Position numbers and translations under genes: made by a program. 64,000 nt of DNA from Pseudonocardia sp. ICBG1293 (GTDB lineage: Bacteria > Actinomycetota > Actinomycetes > Mycobacteriales > Pseudonocardiaceae), in NCBI RefSeq assembly GCF_020131355.1, contig NZ_JAHLEL010000009.1, positions 186,001 through 250,000 of the forward strand, given 5' to 3'. Position 1 is the first letter of the stretch. The number at the start of each line of letters is the position of its first letter. This document shows, in pieces, positions 45,308 to 55,188 of the stretch. The notes under the pieces are model-generated. The model saw nothing but the letters and a program-made list of their open reading frames with translations, did not search any database and was not told where the DNA came from.

Positions 45308-47851
45308 TTGTTCGAGAGGTTCACCGACCGAGCGCGACGTGTTGTCGTCCTGGCCCAGGAAGAGGCCCGGATGCTCAACCACAACTACATCGGGACCGAG
45401 CACATCCTCCTTGGCCTGATCCACGAGGGAGAGGGCGTCGCCGCGAAGGCGCTCGAGTCCCTCGGTATCGCTCTGGAGGGCGTGCGACAGCAGGTCGAGG
45501 AGATCATCGGCCAGGGGCAGCAGGCCCCGTCCGGGCACATCCCCTTCACCCCCCGGGCGAAGAAGGTGCTGGAGCTGTCGCTGCGCGAGGCGCTGCAGCT
45601 CGGCCACAACTACATCGGGACCGAGCACATCCTGCTCGGTCTCATCCGCGAGGGCGAGGGCGTCGCGGCCCAGGTGCTGGTCAAGCTGGGCGCCGACCTC
45701 AACCGTGTCCGCCAGCAGGTGCTCCAGCTGCTGTCCGGCTACCAGGGCAAGGAGCCGCAGGAGAGCGGCACCGGCGGCCGTGGCGAGGGCACCCCGTCCT
45801 CGTCGCTGGTGCTGGACCAGTTCGGTCGCAACCTCACCCAGCAGGCCCGTGAGGGCAAGCTGGACCCGGTCATCGGCCGGGAGAAGGAGATCGAGCGGAT
45901 CATGCAGGTCCTCTCGCGGAGGACCAAGAACAACCCGGTGCTGATCGGCGAGGCCGGCGTCGGCAAGACCGCCGCCGTGGAGGGCCTCGGCCAGGCGATC
46001 GTCAAGGGCGAGGTCCCGGAGACGCTGAAGGACAAGCAGCTCTACACCCTCGACCTCGGCTCGCTGGTCGCCGGTTCCCGCTACCGCGGTGACTTCGAGG
46101 AGCGCCTCAAGAAGGTGCTCAAGGAGATCCGCACCCGCGGCGACATCATCCTGTTCATCGACGAGATCCACACCCTGGTGGGTGCGGGTGCCGCCGAGGG
46201 CGCGATCGACGCCGCCTCGATCCTCAAGCCGATGCTGGCCCGCGGCGAGCTGCAGACCATCGGTGCGACGACGCTCGACGAGTACCGCAAGTACGTCGAG
46301 AAGGACCCCGCGCTGGAGCGCCGCTTCCAGCCGATCCAGGTGTCCGAGCCGTCGGTCGAGCACACGATCGAGATCCTGCGTGGTCTGCGGGACCGGTACG
46401 AGGCCCACCACCGCGTCACCATCACCGACGACGCACTGGCCTCGGCGGCGACGCTGGCCGACCGCTACATCAACGACCGCTTCCTGCCGGACAAGGCGAT
46501 CGACCTGATCGACGAGGCCGGCGCCCGGATGCGCATCCGCCGGATGACCGCTCCGCCGGACCTGCGGGAGTTCGACGAGAAGATCGCGAACGTCCGCCGG
46601 GACAAGGAGTCGGCGATCGACGCGCAGGACTTCGAGCGGGCCGCGCACCTGCGCGACCAGGAGAAGACCCTGCTCGGCGAGAAGGCCGAGCGCGAGAAGC
46701 AGTGGAAGTCGGGTGACCTCGACGTCGTCGCGGAGGTCGACGGTGAGCAGATCGCCGAGGTGCTGGGGAACTGGACCGGCATCCCGGTGTTCAAGCTGAC
46801 CGAGGAGGAGACGACCCGTCTGCTCAAGATGGAGGACGAGGTCCACAAGCGGATCATCGGCCAGGAGGACGCGGTCCGTTCCGTGTCCCAGGCGATCCGC
46901 CGTACCCGCGCCGGCCTGAAGGACCCGAAGCGCCCGTCCGGCTCGTTCATCTTCGCCGGCCCGTCCGGTGTCGGTAAGACCGAGCTGTCCAAGGCGCTCG
47001 CGAACTTCCTGTTCGGTGAGGACGACGCCCTCATCCAGATCGACATGGGTGAGTTCCACGACCGCTACACCGCCTCGCGGCTGTTCGGTGCCCCTCCCGG
47101 GTACGTCGGCTACGAGGAGGGCGGCCAGCTCACCGAGAAGGTGCGGCGCAAGCCGTTCTCGGTGGTGCTGTTCGACGAGATCGAGAAGGCGCACCAGGAG
47201 ATCTACAACACCCTCCTGCAGGTGCTCGAGGACGGCCGTCTCACCGACGGCCAGGGCCGCACGGTCGACTTCAAGAACACCGTGCTGATCTTCACCTCGA
47301 ACCTGGGCACCCAGGACATCTCGAAGGCCGTGGGGCTGGGCTTCTCCTCCGGCGGCGACGAGAAGTCGAACTACGAGCGGATGAAGACGAAGGTCAACGA
47401 CGAGCTGAAGAAGCACTTCAGGCCGGAGTTCCTCAACCGCATCGACGACATCATCGTCTTCCACCAGCTCAACCAGGAACAGATCATCCAGATGGTCGAC
47501 CTGATGATCGGGCGCGTGGAGAAGCAGCTGGCGAACAAGGACATGGGCATCGAGCTCACCGACAACGCCAAGAAGCTGCTGGCCCACCGCGGGTTCGACC
47601 CGGTGCTGGGCGCCCGGCCGCTGCGCCGGACGATCCAGCGCGAGATCGAGGACCAGCTGTCGGAGAAGATCCTGTTCGGCGAGATCGAGGCCGGGCAGAT
47701 CGTCATCGTCGACGTCGAGGGTCTCGACACCTCCGCGGAGGAGGGCTCCAACGCCTGGTCGGACAAGGCCAAGTTCACCTTCCGCGGTGAGCGCAAGCCG
47801 TCCGAGCCGGTGCCGGACTCCCCGCCGACCGCTCTGGCCGGCGAGGAGTGA
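45308..47851 (+). CDS. clpC: ATP-dependent Clp protease ATPase subunit ClpC
   Basis: An 847-residue class I Clp/Hsp100 unfoldase that feeds ClpP. It has two N-terminal Clp repeats (each with [14 protein letters not shown]), a first AAA module with GEAGVGKT (near 214), a UVR-type coiled segment near 440, and a second AAA module with GPSGVGKT (near 548) and the [11 protein letters not shown] insertion. Start is TTG 45308 with AAGGAG upstream; this start is shared by actinobacterial orthologues. A strong hairpin follows the stop. Confidence 0.96.
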   Translation: MFERFTDRARRVVVLAQEEARMLNHNYIGTEHILLGLIHEGEGVAAKALESLGIALEGVRQQVEEIIGQGQQAPSGHIPFTPRAKKVLELSLREALQLGHNYIGTEHILLGLIREGEGVAAQVLVKLGADLNRVRQQVLQLLSGYQGKEPQESGTGGRGEGTPSSSLVLDQFGRNLTQQAREGKLDPVIGREKEIERIMQVLSRRTKNNPVLIGEAGVGKTAAVEGLGQAIVKGEVPETLKDKQLYTLDLGSLVAGSRYRGDFEERLKKVLKEIRTRGDIILFIDEIHTLVGAGAAEGAIDAASILKPMLARGELQTIGATTLDEYRKYVEKDPALERRFQPIQVSEPSVEHTIEILRGLRDRYEAHHRVTITDDALASAATLADRYINDRFLPDKAIDLIDEAGARMRIRRMTAPPDLREFDEKIANVRRDKESAIDAQDFERAAHLRDQEKTLLGEKAEREKQWKSGDLDVVAEVDGEQIAEVLGNWTGIPVFKLTEEETTRLLKMEDEVHKRIIGQEDAVRSVSQAIRRTRAGLKDPKRPSGSFIFAGPSGVGKTELSKALANFLFGEDDALIQIDMGEFHDRYTASRLFGAPPGYVGYEEGGQLTEKVRRKPFSVVLFDEIEKAHQEIYNTLLQVLEDGRLTDGQGRTVDFKNTVLIFTSNLGTQDISKAVGLGFSSGGDEKSNYERMKTKVNDELKKHFRPEFLNRIDDIIVFHQLNQEQIIQMVDLMIGRVEKQLANKDMGIELTDNAKKLLAHRGFDPVLGARPLRRTIQREIEDQLSEKILFGEIEAGQIVIVDVEGLDTSAEEGSNAWSDKAKFTFRGERKPSEPVPDSPPTALAGEE

Positions 47852-47865
47852 GCTAGAACCACGCA

Positions 47866-47913
47866 CGACGACGGCGGGCCGTCCCGGATCTCCGGGGCGG
47901 CCCGCCGTCGTCG
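47866..47913 (+). terminator. Hairpin terminator after clpC
   Basis: 20-bp arms (47866-47885 and 47894-47913) pair with a single wobble around GACGACGGCGGGCC and an 8-nt loop. There is no long T-tract, which is common in high-GC genomes. Confidence 0.75.
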
Positions 47914-47978
47914 GTGCCGCTCCGGCGCGACTCCCGGCCGGACCACCGCGGTTCCCGGGGCTCCGGGGGCACGGAGCG

Positions 47979-48680
47979 CTACGGGAGCACCCCGGGGACG
48001 ACGCCCGGGGCGGCGACCAGGTCGGCGCGCGGGCGGGACGCCTCCACCAGGCGGGCGTTCGGCTCATCGGTGTGCTCCACCCAGGCGCGGGCCGCCTCCG
48101 GGGTCCTGCCGAAGCGGATGTGCCGCGCCACCAGGCGTTCGAGGCGCAGCGCCTCGTCGGTCTCGTGGAACCACACCTCGTCGCAGCCCGCCCGGGCGGC
48201 GCGCCAGCGGGGCTCGTCGAGCAGCAGGTAGTTGCCCTCGCTGACCACCAGCCGGCACACCGCGTGCACCGGCACCGAGCCGGCCACGGGCTGCTCGATC
48301 TCCCGGTCGAAGGCCGGGGCGTAGACCGGGCCCGCGTCGTCGGCCGGGATGCGGCGCAGACGGGTCAGCAGTGCGGTGTAGCCGTCGGCGTCGAAGGTGT
48401 CCGGTGCGCCCTTGCGGTCGCGCAGGCCCAGGCGCTCCAGCTCGACGTCGGCGAGGTGGAACCCGTCCACCGGGACGTGCGCGACCCACTCCGGGCCCAG
48501 GCCGTCCGGCGGGGTCGCGGCCAGCGCGCGGACCAGCGCCACCGCCAGGGTGGTCTTGCCGGCGCCCGGGGAGCCGGCGATGCCCAGCACCGTCCGTCGG
48601 CGGCCCTGCGCCAGACCCCGGGCCCGGTCCACCAGATCCTGGAAGCGCTCGGTGCGCGCCGGGGTGTCCACGGGCACCAT
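47979..48680 (-). CDS. Nucleoside/nucleotide kinase-family P-loop protein
   Basis: A 233-residue P-loop kinase with Walker A GSPGAGKTT near residue 35, the uridine-kinase-like VDGFHLADVELERLG, a VYAPAFDREIEQP segment and VSEGNYLLLDEPRW. The pattern matches the uridine kinase/pantothenate kinase-like superfamily often annotated as nucleoside/nucleotide kinase; the real substrate may be a sugar or a nucleoside. ATG 48680 is the start. It is divergent from the YihY gene. Confidence 0.85.
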   Translation of the reverse strand: MVPVDTPARTERFQDLVDRARGLAQGRRRTVLGIAGSPGAGKTTLAVALVRALAATPPDGLGPEWVAHVPVDGFHLADVELERLGLRDRKGAPDTFDADGYTALLTRLRRIPADDAGPVYAPAFDREIEQPVAGSVPVHAVCRLVVSEGNYLLLDEPRWRAARAGCDEVWFHETDEALRLERLVARHIRFGRTPEAARAWVEHTDEPNARLVEASRPRADLVAAPGVVPGVLP

Positions 48681-48723
48681 TGTCCGCCCGCCGTCCGGAT
48701 CCGCGAGGCGCTAGGTTTCCGCC

Positions 48724-49767
48724 ATGAGCTCGGTGCGCCCGGTCCCCGAGACCCGGCTGATGACCGGCGAGGAGCTCTCCGCCGACGACGCCGCCCACAC
48801 CGTGGCGCGCTACGGCCTCGGGCACCTGCTGTCCGCGGGGTTCCTGCGCTTCCGCTACGGCGACGGCTTCTCCCACGCCCGCGCGTTCGCCCTGCAGCTC
48901 GCCCTCGCCGCCGTCCCGCTGATCATCGCGGGGGTCGGGCTGTCCGCCGCTGCGGGTGCCGAGGGCGCCTCGGAGGTCGTCGCGCGGACGGTGCTGGCGC
49001 TGTCCCCGGGGACCAGCGACGAGCTGGTCGCCGACGCGGTCCGTGGCTCGGGGGCGACGGGCCCGGGCACCGGCGATCCGGAGGACCCCGGCGAGCAGCG
49101 CGAACGCGACGACACCCCCACCGGCGAACGCGGCGAGCTCGTGCTCGGGCTCGGCCTGCTCACCGCGTTCGCCGCGGCCACCTCGGCGTTCGCACAGCTG
49201 GAGCGGGGCGCGAACCGGATCTACGGCACCGAGCGGGACCGCCCCGCACTCGCCAAGTACGCGCGCGCCGCGGTGCTCACCGCCACCGCGGGCGTCGCGA
49301 TGGCGGCCGGGCTGCTGCTGATCGTGGCGGGCGAGCCGTTCGGGGACGCGGTGCGCGAGGTGTACCGGTGGGGAGCGGCCGCCGAGACGGTGTGGGACGT
49401 CGTGCGCTGGCCGGCCGGGCTGGCGCTGCTGGTCGTCGCGGTGACGGTGCTGCTGAGGTTCGCGCCCCGGCGCCGACAGCCGGGGCTGTCCTGGCTCGGC
49501 GTCGGGGCGGCGGTGACGGTGCTGCTGTGGCTGGTCGCGTCCGGGCTGCTGGGGCTCTACGTCGCCGTCGCGGACACCTTCGGCGAGACCTACGGCCCGC
49601 TGACGGCGGTGATGGCCCTGCTGATCTGGGCGAACATCACCGGGGTCGCGCTGCTGGCCGGGGTCGCGCTGTCCGCGCAGCTGGAGGCCGTCCGGGCCGG
49701 TGAGGAGGACCCGCGTCTGCCCGACTCCGACGACGACGGCATCCCCGACCGGACGGACCCGGCCTGA
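48724..49767 (+). CDS. YihY/BrkB-family inner membrane protein
   Basis: A 347-residue membrane protein with about six helices: FALQLALAAVPLIIAGVGL, LGLGLLTAFAAATSAFAQLERGAN, a third and fourth around AAVLTATAGVAMAAGLLLIV and WPAGLALLVVAVTVLL, and two more with the family's YGPLTAVMALLIWANITGVALL. An acidic tail (DSDDDGIPDRTDP) resembles a calcium-binding repeat. The function of the family is not settled (formerly called ribonuclease BN in error). Confidence 0.88.
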   Translation: MSSVRPVPETRLMTGEELSADDAAHTVARYGLGHLLSAGFLRFRYGDGFSHARAFALQLALAAVPLIIAGVGLSAAAGAEGASEVVARTVLALSPGTSDELVADAVRGSGATGPGTGDPEDPGEQRERDDTPTGERGELVLGLGLLTAFAAATSAFAQLERGANRIYGTERDRPALAKYARAAVLTATAGVAMAAGLLLIVAGEPFGDAVREVYRWGAAAETVWDVVRWPAGLALLVVAVTVLLRFAPRRRQPGLSWLGVGAAVTVLLWLVASGLLGLYVAVADTFGETYGPLTAVMALLIWANITGVALLAGVALSAQLEAVRAGEEDPRLPDSDDDGIPDRTDPA

Positions 49768-49774
49768 CCGGCGT

Positions 49775-51250
49775 TCAGCCGAGCTCGTCGCGCCGGGGGT
49801 CCGACGGCGGCAGCAGTGCCCGCAGCCGCTGGCGCAGCTCCTCGTCGTCGGTGCCGTCGGCCCGGCCGGCGCGCATCACGGTCCACAGCGCGTCCGGGTC
49901 GTCGGCCCGCAGCAGCGCCGACCGCACCGCGACGGCGAGCTGCTCGCGGGCCCGGCGGATCTCCGGGGCGTCGGAGGTGGGCAGCAGCGGCCCGCGGGCG
50001 GCCTCGGCCGCGGCGTCGCGGACCCGGTCCTCGCGCAGCGCCGTGCGCAGCCGCAGGAAGTCCGCGTCGACGTCGGCGACGAGCCGGTAGGGCTGGGTAC
50101 GCACGGTGTCCTCACCGACGGCGCGGCGCAGCCGGTGCACCTCCGCGCGCACGGTGATGGCGCGGCCGCCGTCGCCGTAGAGGGCACAGGCGAGCTGGTC
50201 GGCGGTCATGCCCTCCGGGTGCAGCGCGAGCAGCGCGAGGACCTCGGCGTGGCGCAGGCCCAGCCGTACCGGGCGCCCGTCCCGGCGGGCGAGGACCGGG
50301 GTGCGGGCCCCGAGCAGCGGCAGGGTCAGGGTCGTCCGGACGGGGCCGCCCGCGGGCAGCCGCAGCAGCCAGCCCTCGCCGAGCGGCTCCAGCACCCCCG
50401 CGACCGGGCCGCCGCCCAGCGCCACCCCGTCGACCGTGACGCCGTCGACCACGACCCGGTCGCCGCCGTCGGGCAGGGCGATCCGCTCCGGGAACCCGCT
50501 GCCCGGCGACGCGGCCAGCACCCGCCCGTGCGCGGACAGCAACGCGCCCGGGCTACCCCCGAGCCGGGTCAGGTGCGGCCAGTACTCCTCGCGCAGCCGC
50601 CGGTCGTGGGCCTCGGCGATGGCCAGCAGCCGGTGCTCGGCCAGCCGCGCGGCCGCCGTGACCAGCGCGAGCGTCGTGGGGTGGAAGGTCTCCTCCGGCC
50701 CGGTGACGTCGACGGTGCCCACCACCCGGCCGGTCGCCGGGTCGCGCACCGGGGCGGCCGCGCAGGTCCACGGGTGGTAGGCGCGCACGAGGTGCTCGGC
50801 GGAGTGGATGCGGACCGGGGCGGCGCCGGCCAGCGCGGTGCCCATCGCGTTGGTGCCGACGGCGTCCTCGCTCCACCGGGTGCCCTCGACGAGGTCGACC
50901 CGCTCGGCCCGGGCCAGCACCGTGCGGGCCCCCTCGCGCCACAGGATCCGGCCCCGCTCGTCGGTCACGATCATCATGTGCCGGGCCTGCTCGGCGGCCT
51001 CGGTCAGGGTGTCGCGCAGCACCGGCAGCACCGCGGCGAGCGGGTGCGCCGCGCGCCGGTCGGCGGTCTCGGCGCGGTCGTAGTCGTGCGGGGGACGGGA
51101 CCGCTCCGGGTCGACCGCCGCCGCCAGCGAGCGGGTCCAGGAGGCGTGCACCTCGGCCCGGACACCGGCCGGACGCGCTCCACCCGACCCGCCGAGCACG
51201 GCGTCGCGGGCCCGCTCGTACACCCGGCGATCCGCGTGCTGCGCTGCCAC
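49775..51250 (-). CDS. GAF-domain transcriptional regulator, divergent from aldehyde dehydrogenase
   Basis: A 491-residue regulator. The N half holds a GAF sensor (WSEDAVGTNAMGTALAGAAPV, HPWTCAAAPVRDPATGRVVGTVDVTG) of the type found in AcoR and similar acetoin/alcohol-responsive activators, but the sigma-54 AAA+ domain is missing. The C half carries a winged-helix part resembling a SARP-like segment (LRHAEVLALLALHPEGMTADQL, AEVHRLRRAVG). It ends at 51250 and faces the aldehyde dehydrogenase gene, its likely target. Confidence 0.83.
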   Translation of the reverse strand: MAAQHADRRVYERARDAVLGGSGGARPAGVRAEVHASWTRSLAAAVDPERSRPPHDYDRAETADRRAAHPLAAVLPVLRDTLTEAAEQARHMMIVTDERGRILWREGARTVLARAERVDLVEGTRWSEDAVGTNAMGTALAGAAPVRIHSAEHLVRAYHPWTCAAAPVRDPATGRVVGTVDVTGPEETFHPTTLALVTAAARLAEHRLLAIAEAHDRRLREEYWPHLTRLGGSPGALLSAHGRVLAASPGSGFPERIALPDGGDRVVVDGVTVDGVALGGGPVAGVLEPLGEGWLLRLPAGGPVRTTLTLPLLGARTPVLARRDGRPVRLGLRHAEVLALLALHPEGMTADQLACALYGDGGRAITVRAEVHRLRRAVGEDTVRTQPYRLVADVDADFLRLRTALREDRVRDAAAEAARGPLLPTSDAPEIRRAREQLAVAVRSALLRADDPDALWTVMRAGRADGTDDEELRQRLRALLPPSDPRRDELG

Positions 51251-51441
51251 GGCCCCACCTTACGGTCAGCTTTGCCTAACCTGAATCGAATCCGCGTGAT
51301 CGGTACTCACCGGAGGGACAGGTTCCGCATCTGCGTGCAACTCCCGTGCAACCCCCACCTTCCTAGTGTCGGCGGTCACGCGCAACGTGCGTTCCGCACC
51401 GCGCCCTCGGTTCGACGAAGCACCTCAGGGAAGGACCATTC

Positions 51442-52965
51442 ATGGCCGTCTACGCCAACCCCGGTCAGCCGGGCAGCGTCGTCTCCTTCAAGCCGCGTTA
51501 CGAGCACTTCATCGGCGGCGAGTACGTCGCCCCGGTGAAGGGTCAGTACTTCGAGAACCCGACCCCGATCACCGGCGAGAACTTCACCGAGGTCGCCCGG
51601 GGCACCGCGGAGGACGTCGAGAAGGCCCTCGACGCAGCGCACGCCGCGGCCCCGGCGTGGGGGAAGACCTCCGCCGGTGAGCGCGCGAACATCCTGAACA
51701 AGATCGCCGACCGGGTCGAGGCCAACCTCGAGCTGATCGCGATCGCCGAGTCCTGGGACAACGGCAAGGCCTGCCGCGAGACCCTGGCCGCCGACATCCC
51801 GCTCGCCGTCGACCACCTGCGCTACTTCGCCGGCGCGATCCGGGCGCAGGAGGGCACCTCCTCGGAGATCGACGCCGACACCATCGCCTACCACTTCCAC
51901 GAGCCGCTGGGCGTCGTCGGCCAGATCATCCCGTGGAACTTCCCGATCCTGATGGCGATCTGGAAGCTGGCCCCCGCGCTGGCCGCCGGCAACGCGATCG
52001 TCCTGAAGCCGGCCGAGCAGACCCCGGTCTCGATCCACGTGCTGCTCGAGCTGGTCGCGGACCTGCTCCCGCCGGGCGTGCTGAACGTCGTCAACGGCTT
52101 CGGCGTGGAGGCCGGCAAGCCGCTGGCCTCGAACAAGCGCATCCGCAAGATCGCCTTCACCGGTGAGACCACCACCGGTCGGCTGATCATGCAGTACGCC
52201 TCGGAGAACCTGATCCCGGTCACCCTGGAGCTGGGGGGCAAGAGCCCCAACATCTTCTTCGACGACGTCGCCTCGCAGCAGGACGCCTTCTACGACAAGG
52301 CGCTCGAGGGCTTCGCGATGTTCGCCCTCAACCAGGGCGAGGTCTGCACCTGCCCGTCGCGCGCGCTCATCCAGGGCGGCATCTACGACGAGTTCATCGA
52401 GCAGGCCGTCAAGCGCGTCGAGCAGATCAAGCAGGGCAACCCGCTCGACACCGACGTCATGATGGGCGCGCAGGCCTCGAACGACCAGTTCGAGAAGATC
52501 CTGTCCTACATCGACATCGGTCGTCAGGAGGGGGCCAAGGTCCTCGCCGGTGGGGAGAAGGCCGAGCTGGGCGGCGACCTCGCGGGCGGCTACTACATCA
52601 AGCCGACCGTGTTCGAGGGCAACAACCAGATGCGGATCTTCCAGGAGGAGATCTTCGGCCCGGTCGTGTCGGTGGCGCGCTTCAGCGACTACGACGACGC
52701 GATGAAGATCGCCAACGACACGCTCTACGGCCTCGGTGCCGGTGTGTGGAGCCGCGACGCGAACACCGCCTACCGTGCGGGCCGCCAGATCGAGGCCGGC
52801 CGGGTGTGGGTGAACAACTACCACGCCTACCCGGCGCACGCGGCCTTCGGCGGCTACAAGCAGTCCGGCATCGGGCGCGAGAACCACAAGATGATGCTGG
52901 ACCACTACCAGCAGACGAAGAACATCCTGCAGAGCTACTCGCCGAACGCGCTGGGATTCTTCTGA
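51442..52965 (+). CDS. NAD-dependent aldehyde dehydrogenase (acetaldehyde-type)
   Basis: A 507-residue tetrameric-type aldehyde dehydrogenase. [20 protein letters not shown], the Rossmann FTGETTTGR, the general base in LELGGKSPN and the catalytic Cys in [11 protein letters not shown] are present. The [17 protein letters not shown] start and the YSPNALGFF end are typical of the ExaC/AldA group that oxidises acetaldehyde from alcohol breakdown. AGGGAAGGA precedes ATG 51442. The divergent GAF regulator and the coupled DUF779 gene fit an inducible alcohol/aldehyde operon. Confidence 0.93.
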   Translation: MAVYANPGQPGSVVSFKPRYEHFIGGEYVAPVKGQYFENPTPITGENFTEVARGTAEDVEKALDAAHAAAPAWGKTSAGERANILNKIADRVEANLELIAIAESWDNGKACRETLAADIPLAVDHLRYFAGAIRAQEGTSSEIDADTIAYHFHEPLGVVGQIIPWNFPILMAIWKLAPALAAGNAIVLKPAEQTPVSIHVLLELVADLLPPGVLNVVNGFGVEAGKPLASNKRIRKIAFTGETTTGRLIMQYASENLIPVTLELGGKSPNIFFDDVASQQDAFYDKALEGFAMFALNQGEVCTCPSRALIQGGIYDEFIEQAVKRVEQIKQGNPLDTDVMMGAQASNDQFEKILSYIDIGRQEGAKVLAGGEKAELGGDLAGGYYIKPTVFEGNNQMRIFQEEIFGPVVSVARFSDYDDAMKIANDTLYGLGAGVWSRDANTAYRAGRQIEAGRVWVNNYHAYPAHAAFGGYKQSGIGRENHKMMLDHYQQTKNILQSYSPNALGFF

Positions 52966-53363
52966 TGGGTGACGGCGGCGGCGCCACCCGCACCGAGCGG
53001 GTGGCGCTGACGCCGGCGGCCGCCGACCTGCTGGTCAGGCTCACCGACCTGCACGGGCCGCTGATGTTCCACCAGTCCGGCGGCTGCTGCGACGGCAGCG
53101 CGCCGATGTGCTACCCGGACGGGGACTTCCGGCTCGGTGAGTCCGACGTCCACCTGGGTGACCTGGAGGTCCCCGGGCTGGACAGGCCGATCGGGTTCCA
53201 CATGTCCGCGTCGCAGTACCAGTACTGGAAGCACACGCACCTCACCGTCGACGTGGTGAAGGGACGGGGCAGCGGGTTCTCGGTCGAGGCGCCGGAGGGC
53301 GTCCGGTTCCTGATCCGCTCCCGGCTGTTCACCGACGACGAGTGGCGTGCGATGCAGGACTGA
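52965..53363 (+). CDS. DUF779 protein coupled to aldehyde dehydrogenase
   Basis: A 132-residue protein of the DUF779 family. The hallmark is FHQSGGCCDGSAPMCYPDGDFRLG with three cysteines, suited to metal binding, and SASQYQYWKHTHLTVDV. It begins at ATG 52965, sharing one base with the dehydrogenase stop (TGATG). The pair is conserved across actinobacteria and proteobacteria; a role in dehydrogenase maturation or metal supply is only a guess. Confidence 0.9.
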   Translation: MGDGGGATRTERVALTPAAADLLVRLTDLHGPLMFHQSGGCCDGSAPMCYPDGDFRLGESDVHLGDLEVPGLDRPIGFHMSASQYQYWKHTHLTVDVVKGRGSGFSVEAPEGVRFLIRSRLFTDDEWRAMQD

Positions 53364-53402
53364 ACCACCACGGCCCGGGAGACCCTCCCGGGCCGTGGTC
53401 GT
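53364..53402 (+). terminator. Hairpin terminator after the DUF779 gene
   Basis: Arms 53364-53380 and 53386-53402 pair at 16 of 17 positions around CCACGGCCCGGGA with a 5-nt loop. It directly follows the stop codon. Confidence 0.75.
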
Positions 53403-53419
53403 CCGCGTGAGGAGAACCG

Positions 53420-54004
53420 ATGTCGCACACCCTGCGTGGTCTGATGGGCCTGCCGTCCGACCCGGCCCCGCTGTCCCGCTCCGCCCTGATCATGATCGAC
53501 CTGCAGAACACCTACACCGAGGGACTGCTGCGGCTGGAGAACGTGGAGCCCGCCCTGGAGGAGGCCGCCGTCCTGCTGGACCGTGCCCGTTCCGCGGGCG
53601 CCACGGTGATCCACGTCCGGCACGACGCGGGGGAGGGCAGCCCCTACGACGTGAACGCCCCCATCGGGGCGATCCACCGCTCGGTCGCCCCGCGCGACGG
53701 CGAGCCCGTCGTGACGAAGAACTTCCCGAGCGCGTTCGTCCAGACCGGGCTCGCGGACCTGCTGGAGGGCCATCAGGACCTGGTGCTGGCCGGGTTCATG
53801 ACGCACATGTGCGTGAACTCGACCGCGCGCAGCGCGTTCTCCGGCGGCTACGTGCCGACCGTGGTCGCGGCGGCGACGGCCACCCGGGACCTGCCCGGCG
53901 TGCTCGGCACGGTGCCGGCCGCCCAGGTGCACGACGCCGCGCTGGCCGGGCTGGCGGACCTGCCCGCGATCGTCGTCCCGGGTCAGAAGTCCGTGCCCGA
54001 CTGA
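53420..54004 (+). CDS. Isochorismatase-family cysteine hydrolase
   Basis: A 194-residue hydrolase of the isochorismatase/nicotinamidase superfamily. The catalytic Asp is in LIMIDLQNTYTEG, the Lys in VVTKNFPSAF and the Cys in GFMTHMCVNSTARSAF, preceded by the expected cis-peptide region. GGAG precedes ATG 53420. Its 3' end overlaps the sirtuin gene by 22 bp in convergent orientation. The substrate is unknown; nicotinamide is one possibility, as the neighbour uses NAD. Confidence 0.88.
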   Translation: MSHTLRGLMGLPSDPAPLSRSALIMIDLQNTYTEGLLRLENVEPALEEAAVLLDRARSAGATVIHVRHDAGEGSPYDVNAPIGAIHRSVAPRDGEPVVTKNFPSAFVQTGLADLLEGHQDLVLAGFMTHMCVNSTARSAFSGGYVPTVVAAATATRDLPGVLGTVPAAQVHDAALAGLADLPAIVVPGQKSVPD

Positions 54005-54864
54005 GGCCTGCGGGCCGGGTCGAGCACCGCGTCGATCGCGGCCAGCGTCGCGGCGGCGGGTGCGGCGATGCCGACCCCGCGGCCGTGGCGCACCTGCGGT
54101 TCGCGCACGTTGATGCGCACCAGCGCGCCGGTGGCGGCCGAGGCCAGCTCCGAGCGGCGCCGCACCGTGGGCAGGGCGCCGCCCGCCCCCAGCTCGACGA
54201 CGACCACCTCGGCCCGGTGCACGGACAGCCAGTCGACGTGGCGCTGCAGCGCCGCCGCGGCGTGCGAGTCGTCCCAGCCGCCGTCGCCGAACATGAGGAT
54301 CGCCGGGCGGGCGAGGCTGCCGCACCCGGGACAGCGGGGGAGCTCCCCCACGGCGCGCATGGTCGCCTCGTCGACCGGCACCGTCACGTCGTCGGCGGGC
54401 CACACCCCGTACCCGCAGAGCCGCAGGCACTGCAGGTGGTGGATGGAGCCGTGCACCTCGGCGACGTCGTCGGGTGCGAACCCGGCCCGCTGGAACTGGC
54501 CGTCGACGTTCGAGGTGAACACATTCGACGGCACCCGGCCCGCCCAGCGGCGCAGCACCGCGAACCCCGGGTGCGGCACGGTGTCGCGGTAGAGGTGCAG
54601 GCGGTGGCCGTAGAAGCCCCAGGCCAGCGCCGGGTCGTCGGCGAAGTGCGCGGGGTCGGCCAGCTCCTCGAAACGCAGCCCGAGCCGGGCGTAGGGCGGG
54701 TAGGCCCGCCAAAAGCCCTCGCCGCCGCGGAAGTCGGGCAGCCCGGAGTCGACCCCCATCCCGGCGCCGGCCGTCACCAGCAGGGCCCGCGCGTCACCGA
54801 CCAGACGGGCCGCCGCGGCGATCTCCTCGGAGAAGGCCGCGGCGACCTCGTCGGGTGTGATCAG
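53983..54864 (-). CDS. Sir2-family NAD-dependent deacylase (probable CTG start)
   Basis: A sirtuin of about 293 residues. It has the NAD-binding GAGMGVDSGLPDFRG, the TSNVDGQF (Asn-x-Asp) motif, the catalytic His in EVHGSIHHLQ, and a zinc site of CLRLC plus CPGC. The first canonical start, GTG 54777, would begin inside the first beta strand of the NAD fold and lose a helix (EEIAAAARLVGDARALL). The frame is open upstream to a CTG at 54864 overlapping the mhuD stop as CTGA, and has no ATG, GTG or TTG in between. That CTG is taken as the start. Confidence 0.85.
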   Translation of the reverse strand: MITPDEVAAAFSEEIAAAARLVGDARALLVTAGAGMGVDSGLPDFRGGEGFWRAYPPYARLGLRFEELADPAHFADDPALAWGFYGHRLHLYRDTVPHPGFAVLRRWAGRVPSNVFTSNVDGQFQRAGFAPDDVAEVHGSIHHLQCLRLCGYGVWPADDVTVPVDEATMRAVGELPRCPGCGSLARPAILMFGDGGWDDSHAAAALQRHVDWLSVHRAEVVVVELGAGGALPTVRRRSELASAATGALVRINVREPQVRHGRGVGIAAPAAATLAAIDAVLDPARRPQSGTDF

Positions 54865-55178
54865 GACCCCGCCGCGATCTGCTGCAGGTCGACGACCTCG
54901 AACTCCAGCAGCGACGCACCCTTGGCGACCGGCTGCGGCGAGCGCTGGCCGGCGTGCGCCTCGGCGGCCGGCCCCTCGCGCCAGGCCTGGAAGTCGGCCT
55001 CGGTCTCCCAGCGGGTCACGACGAAGTACCGGTCCTCGCCGGAGACGGGACGCAGCAGCTCGAACCCGAGGAACCCGGGCTGCCCGTCGACGGCGTGCAG
55101 GCGGTTCGCGAACCGCTTCTCCAGCTCGGGGCCCGCGTTCTCCGGGACCTCGATCGCGTTGATCTTCACAATGGCCAT
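54861..55178 (-). CDS. mhuD: Heme-degrading monooxygenase of the MhuD/IsdG family
   Basis: A 105-residue ferredoxin-like-fold protein very close to M. tuberculosis MhuD. The start (VVKINAIEVP-like), FLGFELLRPVSGEDRYFVVT, FQAWREGPAAEAHAG and the ASLLEFEVV end all match. The catalytic and heme-binding residues N7, W66 and H75 are in place. It would open the heme ring to release iron. It starts at ATG 55178 and its stop overlaps the sirtuin start, so the two are likely co-translated. Confidence 0.92.
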   Translation of the reverse strand: MAIVKINAIEVPENAGPELEKRFANRLHAVDGQPGFLGFELLRPVSGEDRYFVVTRWETEADFQAWREGPAAEAHAGQRSPQPVAKGASLLEFEVVDLQQIAAGS

Positions 55179-55188
55179 GTCCGCCACG

